Assembly (NCBI RefSeq): GCF_000239855.1
Contig: NZ_BADT01000092.1
Location: 1 to 48,907 of the forward strand
Length of the DNA: 48,907 nt
Direction of reading: 5' to 3'
From: Pseudoalteromonas sp. BSi20652
Lineage (GTDB): Bacteria > Pseudomonadota > Gammaproteobacteria > Enterobacterales > Alteromonadaceae
The stretch's first letter is position 1, and every line of letters begins with the position of its first letter. The position numbers and the translations under genes are program-made. Below, piece after piece: positions 20,081 to 29,456 of this stretch. The notes beneath the pieces are model-generated. The model saw nothing but the letters and a program-made list of their open reading frames with translations, was not told the origin of the DNA and did no database searches.

Positions 20081-20803
20081 TTAGAACGGAATGTCGTCAT
20101 CAAAATCAATGGTTGGTTCCATTGGATTTGATGCGCCACCTTGCGGTGCACTTTGTGGTTTAGGAGCAAAGCCACCTTGCTTTTGTGGTGCACTATTTTG
20201 TTGTGGTGCAAAACCACCTTGTGGCTGGTGCTGATTACTGTGTTGCGGAGCAGGTGCAGATTGAGGTCTTGCTGTAGGTGCCGCTGGCGCTGCTTGCTGC
20301 TGTGGTGCGTAGCTATTTTGCGGAGCATGGCTTGGATTATTTTGACCATAACCACCACCTTGTTGGCCGCCTTGATTACCTTGGTAACCACCACCTTGTT
20401 GCCCACCTTGCGGCTGATTACCCTGGTAACCGCCACCGCTTTGTTGATCGCCACCACGGGCACCTAACATTTGCATTTGACCTGTAAAGCCGTCTACAAC
20501 AATTTCAGTTGTGTATTTTTCTTGGCCTTGTTGATCGGTCCATTTACGCGTTTGAAGTTTACCTTCTACATAAATTTGTGAACCTTTACGACAATATTCA
20601 CCAACAATTTCAGCTAATTTGCCAAAGAACACAACACGGTGCCACTCAGTTTTATCAACCATTTGGCCAGTGTTCTTATCTTTATAGCTATCCGAAGTTG
20701 CTAAGGTAATATTTGCTACACCATTGCCGTTAGGCATATAACGAACTTCAGGATCTTGCCCTAAATTACCAACCAAAATTACTTTGTTCACACCGCGTGC
20801 CAT
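20081..20803 (-). CDS. ssb: Single-stranded DNA-binding protein
   Basis: SSB coats single-stranded DNA in replication, repair and recombination and recruits partners through its acidic tip. The product is 240 aa: an N-terminal OB fold (residues 1-113, starting [15 protein letters not shown]), a Gly/Gln-rich disordered linker with repeated Q-G-G-G-Y-Q-G-N-Q units (about 118-225) and the canonical tip D-F-D-D-D-I-P-F. The linker is longer than in E. coli (178 aa total). The start ATG lies 20 bp after the stop of the MFS gene with GGAGA just upstream, so ssb is probably co-transcribed with it and ends at its own terminator. Confidence 0.97.
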   Translation of the reverse strand: MARGVNKVILVGNLGQDPEVRYMPNGNGVANITLATSDSYKDKNTGQMVDKTEWHRVVFFGKLAEIVGEYCRKGSQIYVEGKLQTRKWTDQQGQEKYTTEIVVDGFTGQMQMLGARGGDQQSGGGYQGNQPQGGQQGGGYQGNQGGQQGGGYGQNNPSHAPQNSYAPQQQAAPAAPTARPQSAPAPQHSNQHQPQGGFAPQQNSAPQKQGGFAPKPQSAPQGGASNPMEPTIDFDDDIPF

Positions 20804-20823
20804 GGAACCATCTCCTATAAATG

Positions 20824-22191
20824 TTAGATTAAACCAGCGACTTTACGCGCTTGGTCTAGGTCAAATTCTTTATCATTAATCTTTAAATAGCTGCGACTTT
20901 CATCGCGAACTACAGTTGCTTCTATTACACCTGGTAAAGCAACTAACTGAGAAGCAAGTGTTTGAGCATGCTCTTCAGAATCTAATTTGGTCATTAAACT
21001 AATAACTTTACTTTTGGGTGGGACTTGCATTTTCCACGCAATAATAAGCCATATTAACCCAACAAGTGCCGCTGCCGCAAACACAGCTTGCGTCGTTGTA
21101 GTTTGTGCTACATAGCCACCTAACATACCGCCTAAAAAGGCGCCTAAAAACTGACTAGATGAGTAGCCACCCATTGCTGAACCTTTTTGACTTGCAGGTG
21201 CTATTCGCGATACAAGCGCAGGCATAGTGGCTTCTAAAAAGTTAAACGCCACAAAATAAAGCAGCATACACACCGCAATGCCTACTACACTATTAACCCA
21301 TACTGACATTGCTAACATACTAATAGTTAACAAGGCTACTGAGCCAATAAATGCTTGTTTTTCTTTCTCTTTTTTAATGGCCACAATCATTATTGGTACC
21401 ATTAATAAAAATGCTAAAAATAGCACTGGAATATACAAATACCAGTGCTGGTCGGCAACCAAGCCATCTTTAATTAATTGACTCGGCAGTACCACAAAAA
21501 TTGTGGTTAGCGTTAAGTGCAGTAGCAATACACCTGCATTTAATCGGGCTAACTGAGGGTGTTTAATTAATTTTTTAATGTCGCTAAAGCTTGCTAATGT
21601 ATCGCCTTTGGGCGCTTTACTTACCGCATTTGGCACTAGCATAGTCACTATAAATATACCAAAAACAGCTAAAATAGCAGTCAACCAAAATACACCCGCA
21701 ATACCCCACGAAGCGGCAACAATTGGCCCAAGTAGCATAGCAAAGGCAAAGCTCATTCCTATGCTCATACCAATAACGGCCATTACTTTTGGTCGTTGCT
21801 CATCGCGGCTTAAATCTGAAGCAAACGCAAGTAGCGCACTGGCTATTGCGCCCATACCTTGAAGAGCGCGGCCTACGGTAACCATTTGAATAGAGTCAGC
21901 TAATGCAGCAACTACAGAGCCAATGGCAAATACGACTAAGCCACCAACAATAACTTTTTTACGACCAATTTTATCGGATAATCGACCCATAGGTATTTGT
22001 AATACGGCTTGCGTTAAACCATACGCACCAATGGCAAAACCAATCCAAATAGGCGAAAAACCTTCAAGCGATTGTCCATAAATAGCCAATACAGGCATCA
22101 GCATAAACAAGCCGAGCATTCTAAATGCAAACACACTCGCCAGCGATACTGCGGCGCGTTTTTCTCGTGAATTAAGTGAAGATGCGGTCAT
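20824..22191 (-). CDS. YajR-type major facilitator transporter
   Basis: This is a 12-helix proton-linked MFS transporter with an extra cytoplasmic C-terminal domain. The MFS signature [11 protein letters not shown] is at about residues 69-79 after the second helix, and a further conserved segment lies near residue 120. The last 60 residues (V-I-S-L-M-T-K-L-D...L-P-G-V-I-E-A) form a ferredoxin-like YAM domain, as in E. coli YajR (454 aa versus 455 here). Substrate unknown. It is divergent from uvrA and 20 bp upstream of ssb on the same strand. Confidence 0.85.
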   Translation of the reverse strand: MTASSLNSREKRAAVSLASVFAFRMLGLFMLMPVLAIYGQSLEGFSPIWIGFAIGAYGLTQAVLQIPMGRLSDKIGRKKVIVGGLVVFAIGSVVAALADSIQMVTVGRALQGMGAIASALLAFASDLSRDEQRPKVMAVIGMSIGMSFAFAMLLGPIVAASWGIAGVFWLTAILAVFGIFIVTMLVPNAVSKAPKGDTLASFSDIKKLIKHPQLARLNAGVLLLHLTLTTIFVVLPSQLIKDGLVADQHWYLYIPVLFLAFLLMVPIMIVAIKKEKEKQAFIGSVALLTISMLAMSVWVNSVVGIAVCMLLYFVAFNFLEATMPALVSRIAPASQKGSAMGGYSSSQFLGAFLGGMLGGYVAQTTTTQAVFAAAALVGLIWLIIAWKMQVPPKSKVISLMTKLDSEEHAQTLASQLVALPGVIEATVVRDESRSYLKINDKEFDLDQARKVAGLI

Positions 22192-22354
22192 TATCTGCGT
22201 GATCTTACTCTATGAAAAATTGAGGTTGGGATTCTACCATAAGCTTGGCAATAATTAATCGCCTATAAGTAAGGATTTTTTCATTGATCAAGGATTAATC
22301 TTGCTTCGTATTATGCGATACTGAGTAAATAACTTTGGTAATAAACGAGATAGC

Positions 22355-25180
22355 ATGGAAAACATTGAAGTCAGAGGCGCCCGTACGCATAATTTAAAAG
22401 ACATCAGCCTAACCATTCCACGTGATAAATTAATAGTTATCACTGGGCTATCTGGTTCGGGGAAGTCATCACTTGCATTTGATACACTTTATGCAGAAGG
22501 GCAACGTCGGTATGTTGAATCACTCTCTGCGTATGCAAGGCAATTTTTATCGCTTATGGAAAAGCCTGATGTAGATCACATCGAAGGCCTCTCTCCTGCC
22601 ATTTCTATTGAGCAAAAGTCAACGTCTCATAACCCGCGTTCAACCGTAGGTACTATTACTGAAATTTACGATTACCTACGACTTATGTTTGCCCGCGTTG
22701 GCGAACCACGATGCCCTACACATGATTTACCACTGGCTGCGCAAACCGTTAGCCAAATGGTAGACACGGTTTTAGCGCTGCCTGAAGGCAGTAAATTAAT
22801 GCTGCTTGCGCCAATAGTAAAAGAGCGTAAAGGTGAGCACGTTAAGTTATTAGAACAGCTATCTAGCCAAGGTTATATTCGCGCCCGTATAGATGGTGAA
22901 GTATGTGACTTGTCTGATCCACCAACGCTTGAGCTTCATAAAAAACATACAATAGAAGTTGTTGTAGACAGATTTAAAGTAAAAGATGGTTTACAGCAGC
23001 GTTTAGCAGAATCGTTTGAAACCGCACTTGAAATGTCTAACGGCGTTGCACATGTAGCATATATGGATGATATCAGCGCTGAAGAGATTCTATTCTCAGC
23101 AAACTTTGCCTGCCCTACTTGTGGCTATGCAATGACTGAACTTGAGCCGCGTTTGTTTTCGTTTAACAACCCCGCTGGTGCTTGTCAAACCTGTGATGGC
23201 TTAGGTATACGTCAATATTTTGATCCTAATCGCGTAGTGCATAACCCGGAGTTAAGCCTTGCTGGCGGTGCAATTAAAGGCTGGGATAAACGCAGCTTTT
23301 ATTACTATCAAATGCTGCAAGCGGTTGCTGAACATTATAGTTTTGATTTAGATGTACCTTATCAAGATTTAGACAGCGACTCGAAAAAAATTATTTTAGA
23401 TGGCTCTGGTAGCACTAAAATTGCGTTTAATTACCGTAACGACCGAGGGGACTTAATTACGCGCAATCATGAGTTTGAAGGCGTGTTAAACAACATGAAT
23501 CGCCGCTACCGCGAAACTGAATCAAACTCAGTACGCGAAGAGCTTGCTAAATACCAAACAAGCCAAGCATGTCCTAGCTGTCATGGCTCGCGCTTACGCG
23601 AAGAATCGCGAAATGTATTTATTGGAAAAACCAATTTACCTGCAATCACGTGCATGAGTATTGGTGAAGCGATGAGCTTTTTTGAAGGGTTAACGCTAAC
23701 CGGACAAAAAGGCCAAATAGCTGAAAAAATACTAAAAGAAATTCGCGACCGTTTATCGTTTTTAATTAACGTTGGCTTAAACTACTTATCACTTGAACGC
23801 AGCGCAGATACGTTATCGGGCGGTGAGGCTCAGCGTATCCGCTTAGCGAGCCAAATTGGTGCAGGCCTTGTAGGTGTAATGTACGTACTAGATGAGCCAT
23901 CTATTGGATTACATCAACGCGATAATGACCGCTTATTACAAACATTGGTCCATTTACGCGACTTAGGTAACACCGTTATTGTGGTAGAGCACGATGAAGA
24001 TGCTATTCGTGCCGCTGACCATATTATTGATATTGGCCCTGGTGCCGGTGTTCATGGTGGTTATATTATTGCTCAAGGTACACGCGACGATATTTTAGCA
24101 AGCAAAGAGTCTGTTACGGGCCAATTTTTATCTGGCGTACGTAGAATAGAAATACCAAAACAACGTCACCCAACGAACGATAAATGGCTAGAGCTATTTG
24201 GCGCAACGGGTAATAATCTTAAAAATGTGGATTTAAAAATCCCATTTGGTTTAATGACTTGTGTAACCGGTGTATCGGGCTCAGGTAAATCAACGCTAAT
24301 TAACGACACTTTATTTAAACTTGCTCATACAGAGCTAAATGGCGCAACAACAGCCGAAGCTGCGCCGTATAAATCAATTAGCGGTTTAGATCATTTTGAT
24401 AAAGTGATCGATATTGATCAAAGCCCAATTGGTCGTACTCCGCGCTCAAACCCAGCAACGTATACCGGTATATTTACCGGCATTCGTGAGTTATTTGCAG
24501 GTACACAAGAAGCCCGCTCACGTGGCTACAAAGTAGGTCGCTTTAGCTTTAACGTTAAAGGCGGACGCTGTGAGGCTTGCCAAGGTGACGGCTTAATTAA
24601 AGTTGAAATGCACTTTTTACCTGATGTGTATGTACCGTGTGATGTATGTAAGAGCAAACGCTATAATCGCGAAACACTCGAAGTACAATACAAAGGTAAA
24701 AACATACACCAAGTGCTCGAGATGACTGTTGAAGACGCGCATGATTACTTTGATAAAATACCGGCTATTGCCCGTAAGCTTAAAACGCTGATGGACGTTG
24801 GTTTGTCGTACGTGCGTTTAGGTCAAGCCGCTACTACTCTCTCTGGTGGTGAGGCGCAACGTGTAAAATTAGCGCGCGAGCTATCAAAGCGTGATACGGG
24901 TAAAACACTCTATATATTGGACGAGCCAACAACAGGCTTACACTTTGCTGATATTGAACAGCTACTTGTTGTACTTCATCGTCTGCGCGATCACGGCAAT
25001 ACAATTGTTGTTATTGAGCACAACCTCGATGTTATTAAAACAGCAGATTGGGTTATCGATTTGGGACCTGAGGGCGGTGCTGGCGGTGGTGAAATACTCA
25101 TTGCAGGTACGCCAGAAGAAGTAGCCGAATGTGAGCGTTCACATACTGGGCATTACTTAAAACCTCTATTAAATAAATAG
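22355..25180 (+). CDS. uvrA: Excinuclease ABC subunit A
   Basis: UvrA is the damage-recognition ATPase of nucleotide excision repair, acting as a dimer with UvrB. The 941-aa product has two ABC modules: Walker A G-L-S-G-S-G-K-S (31-38) and G-V-S-G-S-G-K-S (near 640), each with an L-S-G-G-E-A-Q-R signature, plus zinc modules with paired C-x-x-C motifs (C-P-T-C, C-Q-T-C, C-P-S-C and C-E-A-C...C-D-V-C). Length matches E. coli (940). Divergent from the MFS-ssb pair. In the 163 bp upstream I find no CTG-N10-CAG LexA box, although uvrA is SOS-regulated in E. coli. A strong terminator follows. Confidence 0.98.
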   Translation: MENIEVRGARTHNLKDISLTIPRDKLIVITGLSGSGKSSLAFDTLYAEGQRRYVESLSAYARQFLSLMEKPDVDHIEGLSPAISIEQKSTSHNPRSTVGTITEIYDYLRLMFARVGEPRCPTHDLPLAAQTVSQMVDTVLALPEGSKLMLLAPIVKERKGEHVKLLEQLSSQGYIRARIDGEVCDLSDPPTLELHKKHTIEVVVDRFKVKDGLQQRLAESFETALEMSNGVAHVAYMDDISAEEILFSANFACPTCGYAMTELEPRLFSFNNPAGACQTCDGLGIRQYFDPNRVVHNPELSLAGGAIKGWDKRSFYYYQMLQAVAEHYSFDLDVPYQDLDSDSKKIILDGSGSTKIAFNYRNDRGDLITRNHEFEGVLNNMNRRYRETESNSVREELAKYQTSQACPSCHGSRLREESRNVFIGKTNLPAITCMSIGEAMSFFEGLTLTGQKGQIAEKILKEIRDRLSFLINVGLNYLSLERSADTLSGGEAQRIRLASQIGAGLVGVMYVLDEPSIGLHQRDNDRLLQTLVHLRDLGNTVIVVEHDEDAIRAADHIIDIGPGAGVHGGYIIAQGTRDDILASKESVTGQFLSGVRRIEIPKQRHPTNDKWLELFGATGNNLKNVDLKIPFGLMTCVTGVSGSGKSTLINDTLFKLAHTELNGATTAEAAPYKSISGLDHFDKVIDIDQSPIGRTPRSNPATYTGIFTGIRELFAGTQEARSRGYKVGRFSFNVKGGRCEACQGDGLIKVEMHFLPDVYVPCDVCKSKRYNRETLEVQYKGKNIHQVLEMTVEDAHDYFDKIPAIARKLKTLMDVGLSYVRLGQAATTLSGGEAQRVKLARELSKRDTGKTLYILDEPTTGLHFADIEQLLVVLHRLRDHGNTIVVIEHNLDVIKTADWVIDLGPEGGAGGGEILIAGTPEEVAECERSHTGHYLKPLLNK

Positions 25181-25243
25181 AGGTTTAGTTGTGACAAATC
25201 AATCGGCACTAAGGTTATTTAACTGTCGAGGTTACACTTAATT

Positions 25244-25278
25244 AAAAATAGCGAGAAGACTTACTTCTCGCTATTTTT
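25244..25278 (+). terminator. Terminator of uvrA
   Basis: A 15-bp perfect stem (AAAAATAGCGAGAAG / CTTCTCGCTATTTTT) with a 5-nt loop ends in a T run, about 64 bp after the uvrA stop. Confidence 0.9.
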
Positions 25279-25304
25279 TTGCTCTAATTTTTCTTTTATC
25301 AACA

Positions 25305-25517
25305 TAATACCAATCCGCAATAATACTTAATCATTTTGCGGGGCTAAACGTGTCGCTATCTGTGTTAAAAAATTCTCATTTACGACTCCATGGATGCAGA
25401 AGGTAGAGCAATGCAGGAGCAATTACCGAGAGCAACTAAATAGCGAATTTTTTGCCTAGCTATCAACACGTTTTTCCATCCTCAAAATAGATCACTTAAT
25501 TAAGCGAATTGGTATAA
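25305..25517. mobile_element. MITE family A, copy 1 (207 bp, TAA duplication)
   Basis: The element spans 25308-25514 and is flanked by TAA at 25305-25307 and 25515-25517. Its terminal inverted repeats are TACCAATCCGC on the left and the complement of GCGAATTGGTA on the right. The reverse complement aligns over its whole length with the copy at 46398-46871. It carries a 17-codon frame M-D-A-E-G-R-A-M-Q-E-Q-L-P-R-A-T-K (plus strand, 25390-25443). No transposase, so non-autonomous. It lies just beyond the uvrA terminator. Confidence 0.88.
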
Positions 25518-25532
25518 CAATCGAAAATGTTA

Positions 25533-25588
25533 TAAAAGAAAAACAACACACTGCTGCAAACTTAATCTAGAAAGATAGACACGCCCTA
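25533..25588. mobile_element. Probable remnant of one end of MITE family B
   Basis: About 55 bp ending ACACGCCC-TA resemble the right end of the family B copy at 46849: shared blocks are ACTGCTGCAAA, AAAGAT and ACACGCCCTA. The terminal TA provides the first two bases of the TAG stop of the regulator gene at 25586. No matching left end is present; element A copy 1 occupies the place where it would be. The call rests on short blocks, so it is less sure than the complete copies. Confidence 0.5.
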
Positions 25589-27727
25589 GTCATTCCAACT
25601 TATCTGTATTATTTGCATGTCTTTATATTTTGATTCTGTAAAGAAAATCTGATTGTTATTACTAATAAAAAATGCGATGGGTTTAAAATCCACATGTACA
25701 TCTTGTACTGTTTTATCCTCTAAATTAAGCCTAGCAACTCTTGAAATTGCATCAGAGTAGTAAAGGTAATTACCATTAATAGCAAAAACTTGTGCTTGTC
25801 GCGCGTCTTTAGGCAATTCCCAACTCTGTTTATTTGATAATTTAATTAACTGATTATTAGTAATTGCATAATTAGTACCGTCAGCGCCTGAAATTAATTT
25901 GTTGGCTTTAACATCCTCTAATATAGTTGTGTCTCGCGTTAATAAATTAAACTGAGCAAATAGATTTTCTGAACCACGCCGCTCTAAATAAATTATACTT
26001 TCATTATCTTTAGACCATACATAGCTTAGTATTTTTCGCCCTTTAAACTCAGCTATGGTATAGAGCTTGTTCGACATAACGTCAAAAAATGCAATATCGC
26101 TATTAACTCTTAATAAAACACGATCTTGCTTACTCGATACTCTTAATCCGCCAATAGCAAAGGTAGATTTCCCTTCATAAGTAAAGTTACTAAGTTGCTT
26201 TATAAGTCCATTTTGAGATAACCACAACTGACTACTGCCAGAGCGCTCGGATACAAAAATATGCGCTGGCCCTTTCTCATTACTGACTTCTGCAATGATG
26301 TAGTCGTCTTCATCACTTTTGTAGAGTGCTTCATACTCAGGAGTATCGCTAAAAAGATTAGTCGCTTTAATTAACGAAAATGTTTGTGTTTTATTTGCTG
26401 AGTAAAAAAGGCTATTAGCAGATTGAACTGCAATATAATAAGGTGAAATTGCTGGGGTAACCGTTAGTGTGCGTTTAATAATATTATTTTCATCAAACAC
26501 AATGGTTGAAAGATCAGAGTCTTCAAAAACAATCACGCCTTTATCGTCTGCAAGCCAATCAAACGCGAAGCTAATTATGCTTTTCTTTGCTTTAAATAAC
26601 CGCTTGGTTTCATGGGTCTCAAAGTTGTAGCTAAATACAGAAAAAGGCTTACCCTTTTGACTAAGTACATATGCTATTTTACTACCAGAATGAGATAAGC
26701 GCGGCATGATTACGCCATACATGACACCTGGTGGTGGAATCACTATGAATTCTTTTTTAAGTTCTAAATCATATTTATATAAACCTGAACCCTCATGCTC
26801 ATTTTTATATTCGGTGTAATAAATATGCTCACCACTTTCGTCTACTTGCGCATAACCTGTGTATCTAAGGTCGCACTTTTTAATTAAGGTAGCCTTTCCT
26901 ATAACAGGAAACTGGCTTAAATCAACGAGTACCATTTCACACTTTTGCTGCTTTAAGTTGGTCGCTTGTAACAACACAGAGTGCTGATTTAACTGCCACG
27001 ATAAAATGGATACTTGAAAGCCAGGATAGGTAATTTCAACTTCCCTTTGATCAGATAGTCGTTTTACAAATGCATGCATTACGTCATTTTCAGGTTCAAC
27101 ATTTGTATAAGCTAAATATTGTTTATCTGAGGACATCTCAGGATGAACCTCACTGCCTATATTCCACGTGCTTGCTACCTTATTAACCGTGATCTGTTTA
27201 ATCTTTTCACTAGAAGGTGCATTAATAAAAAATAATCCAAGCCATACTAGAAAGCACATACAAGCGGTGACTAATAAAAAATAAGCCAAAAACTTTTTAA
27301 TGTTCTTTTTTTGAACCGGTTGCGAAATAGTTTCAGTGGCAACATCTTCATTTTTTGTCGTTATAACTGGTGAGTCAGGTAATGGATTTACTAGTTGCTC
27401 AATCTCGGTCACTTGCGTTAAGTGCTCAGGCACTACTGTTAGGCTATATCCTTTACGGTAATGCGTTTTTAAAAGCGGCGCTTTTTCAATTGGGTGGGCA
27501 AGCTGCTTTCTTAACTCTGAGATTGCTCGGTTAATCGCATTATCGTCTACAAAGCTTTGTTGCCATACGGTTTCAATAAGCGCTTGGCGGGAAACTATTT
27601 GTTGAGGCTTACTTATAAAGTGCAGTAATAACTTTACTAAAAGTGGATCTAATTCCCTTTCTAAGTTATTTGAAGTAATCACACATCGATTACTAATAAA
27701 TTGCCAAGGTCCGATTTGATAATTCAT
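25586..27727 (-). CDS. CadC/ToxR-like membrane-bound transcription regulator with beta-propeller sensor domain
   Basis: The 713-aa product starts with an OmpR/PhoB-type winged helix (residues about 1-100: L-D-P-L-L-V-K-L-L, S-R-Q-A-L-I-E-T-V-W, N-A-I-N-R-A-I-S-E-L-R-K, Y-R-K-G-Y), then a polar linker, one transmembrane helix (145-169) and a periplasmic domain of about 540 residues with repeated TolB/WD-like blades (S-H-S-G-S-K-I-A-Y-V, D-N-E-S-I-I-Y-L). Such proteins bind DNA while anchored in the membrane and sense a periplasmic signal without a kinase. It is divergent from a small secreted protein and a GumN protein, the likely targets. Its TAG stop sits at the junction with a MITE remnant. 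Signal unknown. Confidence 0.82.
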   Translation of the reverse strand: MNYQIGPWQFISNRCVITSNNLERELDPLLVKLLLHFISKPQQIVSRQALIETVWQQSFVDDNAINRAISELRKQLAHPIEKAPLLKTHYRKGYSLTVVPEHLTQVTEIEQLVNPLPDSPVITTKNEDVATETISQPVQKKNIKKFLAYFLLVTACMCFLVWLGLFFINAPSSEKIKQITVNKVASTWNIGSEVHPEMSSDKQYLAYTNVEPENDVMHAFVKRLSDQREVEITYPGFQVSILSWQLNQHSVLLQATNLKQQKCEMVLVDLSQFPVIGKATLIKKCDLRYTGYAQVDESGEHIYYTEYKNEHEGSGLYKYDLELKKEFIVIPPPGVMYGVIMPRLSHSGSKIAYVLSQKGKPFSVFSYNFETHETKRLFKAKKSIISFAFDWLADDKGVIVFEDSDLSTIVFDENNIIKRTLTVTPAISPYYIAVQSANSLFYSANKTQTFSLIKATNLFSDTPEYEALYKSDEDDYIIAEVSNEKGPAHIFVSERSGSSQLWLSQNGLIKQLSNFTYEGKSTFAIGGLRVSSKQDRVLLRVNSDIAFFDVMSNKLYTIAEFKGRKILSYVWSKDNESIIYLERRGSENLFAQFNLLTRDTTILEDVKANKLISGADGTNYAITNNQLIKLSNKQSWELPKDARQAQVFAINGNYLYYSDAISRVARLNLEDKTVQDVHVDFKPIAFFISNNNQIFFTESKYKDMQIIQISWND

Positions 27728-27797
27728 AGTCTTTACGTATTTTTATTTTTGTAAACCGTATCACATCTACACGTTATTTTGTATAAAAAGCATTTAA

Positions 27798-27822
27798 AAC
27801 CTTATATTAACAATATAAGGTT
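27798..27822. promoter_or_regulatory. Perfect 11-bp dyad in the divergent regulator promoter region, candidate operator
   Basis: AACCTTATATT and AATATAAGGTT form a perfect inverted repeat around a 3-nt centre, with no following T run, so it is not a terminator. The decamer AAAACCTTAT overlapping its left arm (27796-27805) recurs at 27862-27871, 66 bp away. The location between the membrane regulator and the divergent small secreted protein makes it a plausible binding site for that regulator. Confidence 0.5.
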
Positions 27823-28009
27823 CAACCCTAACCCATTAAATTAAAACAATTAATTACCAATAAAACCTTATCTATTAATTGCTCACAACTAGATAAGCGA
27901 CTCTTAATCAATTCAGCGATATTCTTTAAACCGTCATCAACAAGCAGCTTAGTAAAAAATCATTTGTGATTCTAAATTAGCTGCAATTAAAAATATAAAA
28001 GGTTTAATT

Positions 28010-28375
28010 ATGAACAGCACAATGAAAAAAGTACTACCGGCTTTACTACTAGCAACTGCTTTTAATACTACTTCAGTTATTGCAGCTGACACTAAACAAA
28101 ACACCGTTCAAAATAATTTTGAGAAATGCATGATTGGTGAAAGCATAAAGGCAATTAACCCTGTTAATCAAAAACTACAAAAAACAAACAAAATAGACGC
28201 TACTGAGTCTTTAAAAAGTAATGTTGATACGCAAACGTTACTTTCTTCAATAGATGAAAAAATATCAGCTGAGCTTGACTCGTCAATGAGCAAAATAAAC
28301 TCACAAATTGATAAAAGCCTTTCAAAGGTAACATCGTCAATCACTGCTTATTTCAGCGCTGTGTTATCGAACTAA
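28010..28375 (+). CDS. Small secreted helical protein, hypothetical
   Basis: The product is 121 aa with a Sec signal peptide (M-N-S-T-M-K-K-V-L-P-A-L-L-L-A-T...I-A-A, cut near residue 26). The mature part is polar; residues about 70-121 have a Ser/Lys/Leu/Ile pattern suggesting an amphipathic helix (I-S-A-E-L-D-S-S-M-S-K-I-N). One Cys. AAAAGG lies 8 nt before the ATG. It is 36 bp upstream of the GumN-type gene on the same strand, so the two probably form an operon, divergent from the membrane regulator. I recognise no family. Confidence 0.7.
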   Translation: MNSTMKKVLPALLLATAFNTTSVIAADTKQNTVQNNFEKCMIGESIKAINPVNQKLQKTNKIDATESLKSNVDTQTLLSSIDEKISAELDSSMSKINSQIDKSLSKVTSSITAYFSAVLSN

Positions 28376-28411
28376 AAACAATCAAATTAAAAGTTATATT
28401 AAGGAATTATC

Positions 28412-29332
28412 ATGAAAAAATTCACAAAAAAATTAGTATCTGCCAGCGTATTACTTAGTTGCAGCCTTTTAGCAAATACAGCACAGGCTCAAAGCTCTGT
28501 ATGGCAAGTAAGCAATGGTAATGACTCACTATTTATTGGCGGTACAGTTCACATACTACCTAAAGCTGAAATGCCACTACCCGCTGAGTTTAACCATGCT
28601 TATGAACAAGCAGATACAATTATTTTAGAAGCACCGTTACCTGACCCAGCTGATACTAACGCACAAATGCAAATGTTAGGCGCGCTTTCGTATACAAATA
28701 ACGAAACGTTGAGTCAAAAGCTAGAACCTCAGGTTAAAGTTTTACTTGAAAATAAGCTTAGCGAGTTTGGCGCTAACTTAGCTAAGTTAGATGGTTTTCG
28801 CCCTGCTATGGTTAGTATTGTCTTAATGTCGATGGAGCTTCAAAAGCAAAATTTAATGGGTGAAGGAGTTGATGCTTACTTTACTAAAAAAGCGACTGAA
28901 GATAACAAAACGAAAAATTACTTAGAAACAATGGAGTTTCAGTTAGAGTTATTTAAAACAATGGGTCAAGGCAACGAAAACGAGTTCATTAAACGTAACT
29001 TAGCCGAGCTTCACAACTATGGCGATATGTTTAAAGGACTTTTAGCTGCCTGGCGCAAAGGTGATATAGACACACTGAATAAAGTGGCACTTGAAAATAT
29101 GCAGAAAAATGATCCGAATAGCTATAAGCAAATCATTACCGATAGAAATAATGACTGGTTACCAAAAGTAGAGGCGATGTTTAATAACGATAAAAATGAG
29201 TTTGTACTTGTTGGGGCTGCGCACCTTGCAGGCCAAGATAGCTTACTTACCTTACTTGAAAACAAGGGCTATAAAGTTTCTCTAGTTGATATTGATAGCA
29301 CGGCAGATATAACAGTAAGAGGGGCTGAATAA
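28412..29332 (+). CDS. TraB/GumN family secreted protein
   Basis: The 306-aa product has a signal peptide ending A-N-T-A-Q-A (residue 26) and the TraB/PrgY/GumN fold signatures: the N-terminal F-I-G-G-T-V-H-I-L with H47, an I-L-E-A-P-L strand, and the C-terminal G-A-A-H-L-A-G near residue 270. These paired His-containing motifs are thought to form a metal-dependent hydrolase-like site; GumN itself lies in xanthan clusters but has no proven reaction. Location would be periplasmic or extracellular. AAGGA lies 7 nt before the ATG. It follows the small secreted protein and its TAA overlaps the ATG of a 24-codon frame. Confidence 0.82.
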   Translation: MKKFTKKLVSASVLLSCSLLANTAQAQSSVWQVSNGNDSLFIGGTVHILPKAEMPLPAEFNHAYEQADTIILEAPLPDPADTNAQMQMLGALSYTNNETLSQKLEPQVKVLLENKLSEFGANLAKLDGFRPAMVSIVLMSMELQKQNLMGEGVDAYFTKKATEDNKTKNYLETMEFQLELFKTMGQGNENEFIKRNLAELHNYGDMFKGLLAAWRKGDIDTLNKVALENMQKNDPNSYKQIITDRNNDWLPKVEAMFNNDKNEFVLVGAAHLAGQDSLLTLLENKGYKVSLVDIDSTADITVRGAE

Positions 29333-29406
29333 TGGATAAAACAGATAAACTAGCGATATCGCTACTGTTTCTATTTGGGTCTATCATGTTGATATGTGCT
29401 ATATAA
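29332..29406 (+). CDS. 24-aa small membrane peptide coupled to the GumN gene
   Basis: The frame starts at the ATG in TAATG, overlapping the last base of the GumN stop, and encodes M-D-K-T-D-K-L-A-I-S followed by about 14 hydrophobic residues (L-L-F-L-F-G-S-I-M-L-I-C-A-I) before TAA. A terminator stem begins 6 nt later, so the frame sits exactly between the upstream stop and transcript end. A charged N-terminus plus one short helix is typical of bacterial small membrane proteins. Translation is inferred, not shown. Confidence 0.5.
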   Translation: MDKTDKLAISLLFLFGSIMLICAI

Positions 29407-29435
29407 AAAATGCCGCTAACAAGCGGCTATTTTTT
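29405..29435. terminator. Bidirectional terminator between GumN locus and trpS
   Basis: Stem GCCGCT (29412-29417) / AGCGGC (29422-29427) with a 4-nt loop, A run before and T run after, serving both the plus-strand GumN transcript and the minus-strand rpe-gph-trpS transcript. Confidence 0.85.
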
Positions 29436-29456
29436 CATTTTAAATTTATATATAAT

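Noticed and set aside
20141-20487. Two long plus-strand open frames of low complexity
   Set aside because: They are antisense readings of the Gly/Gln-rich linker of ssb; the repetitive composition keeps several frames open.
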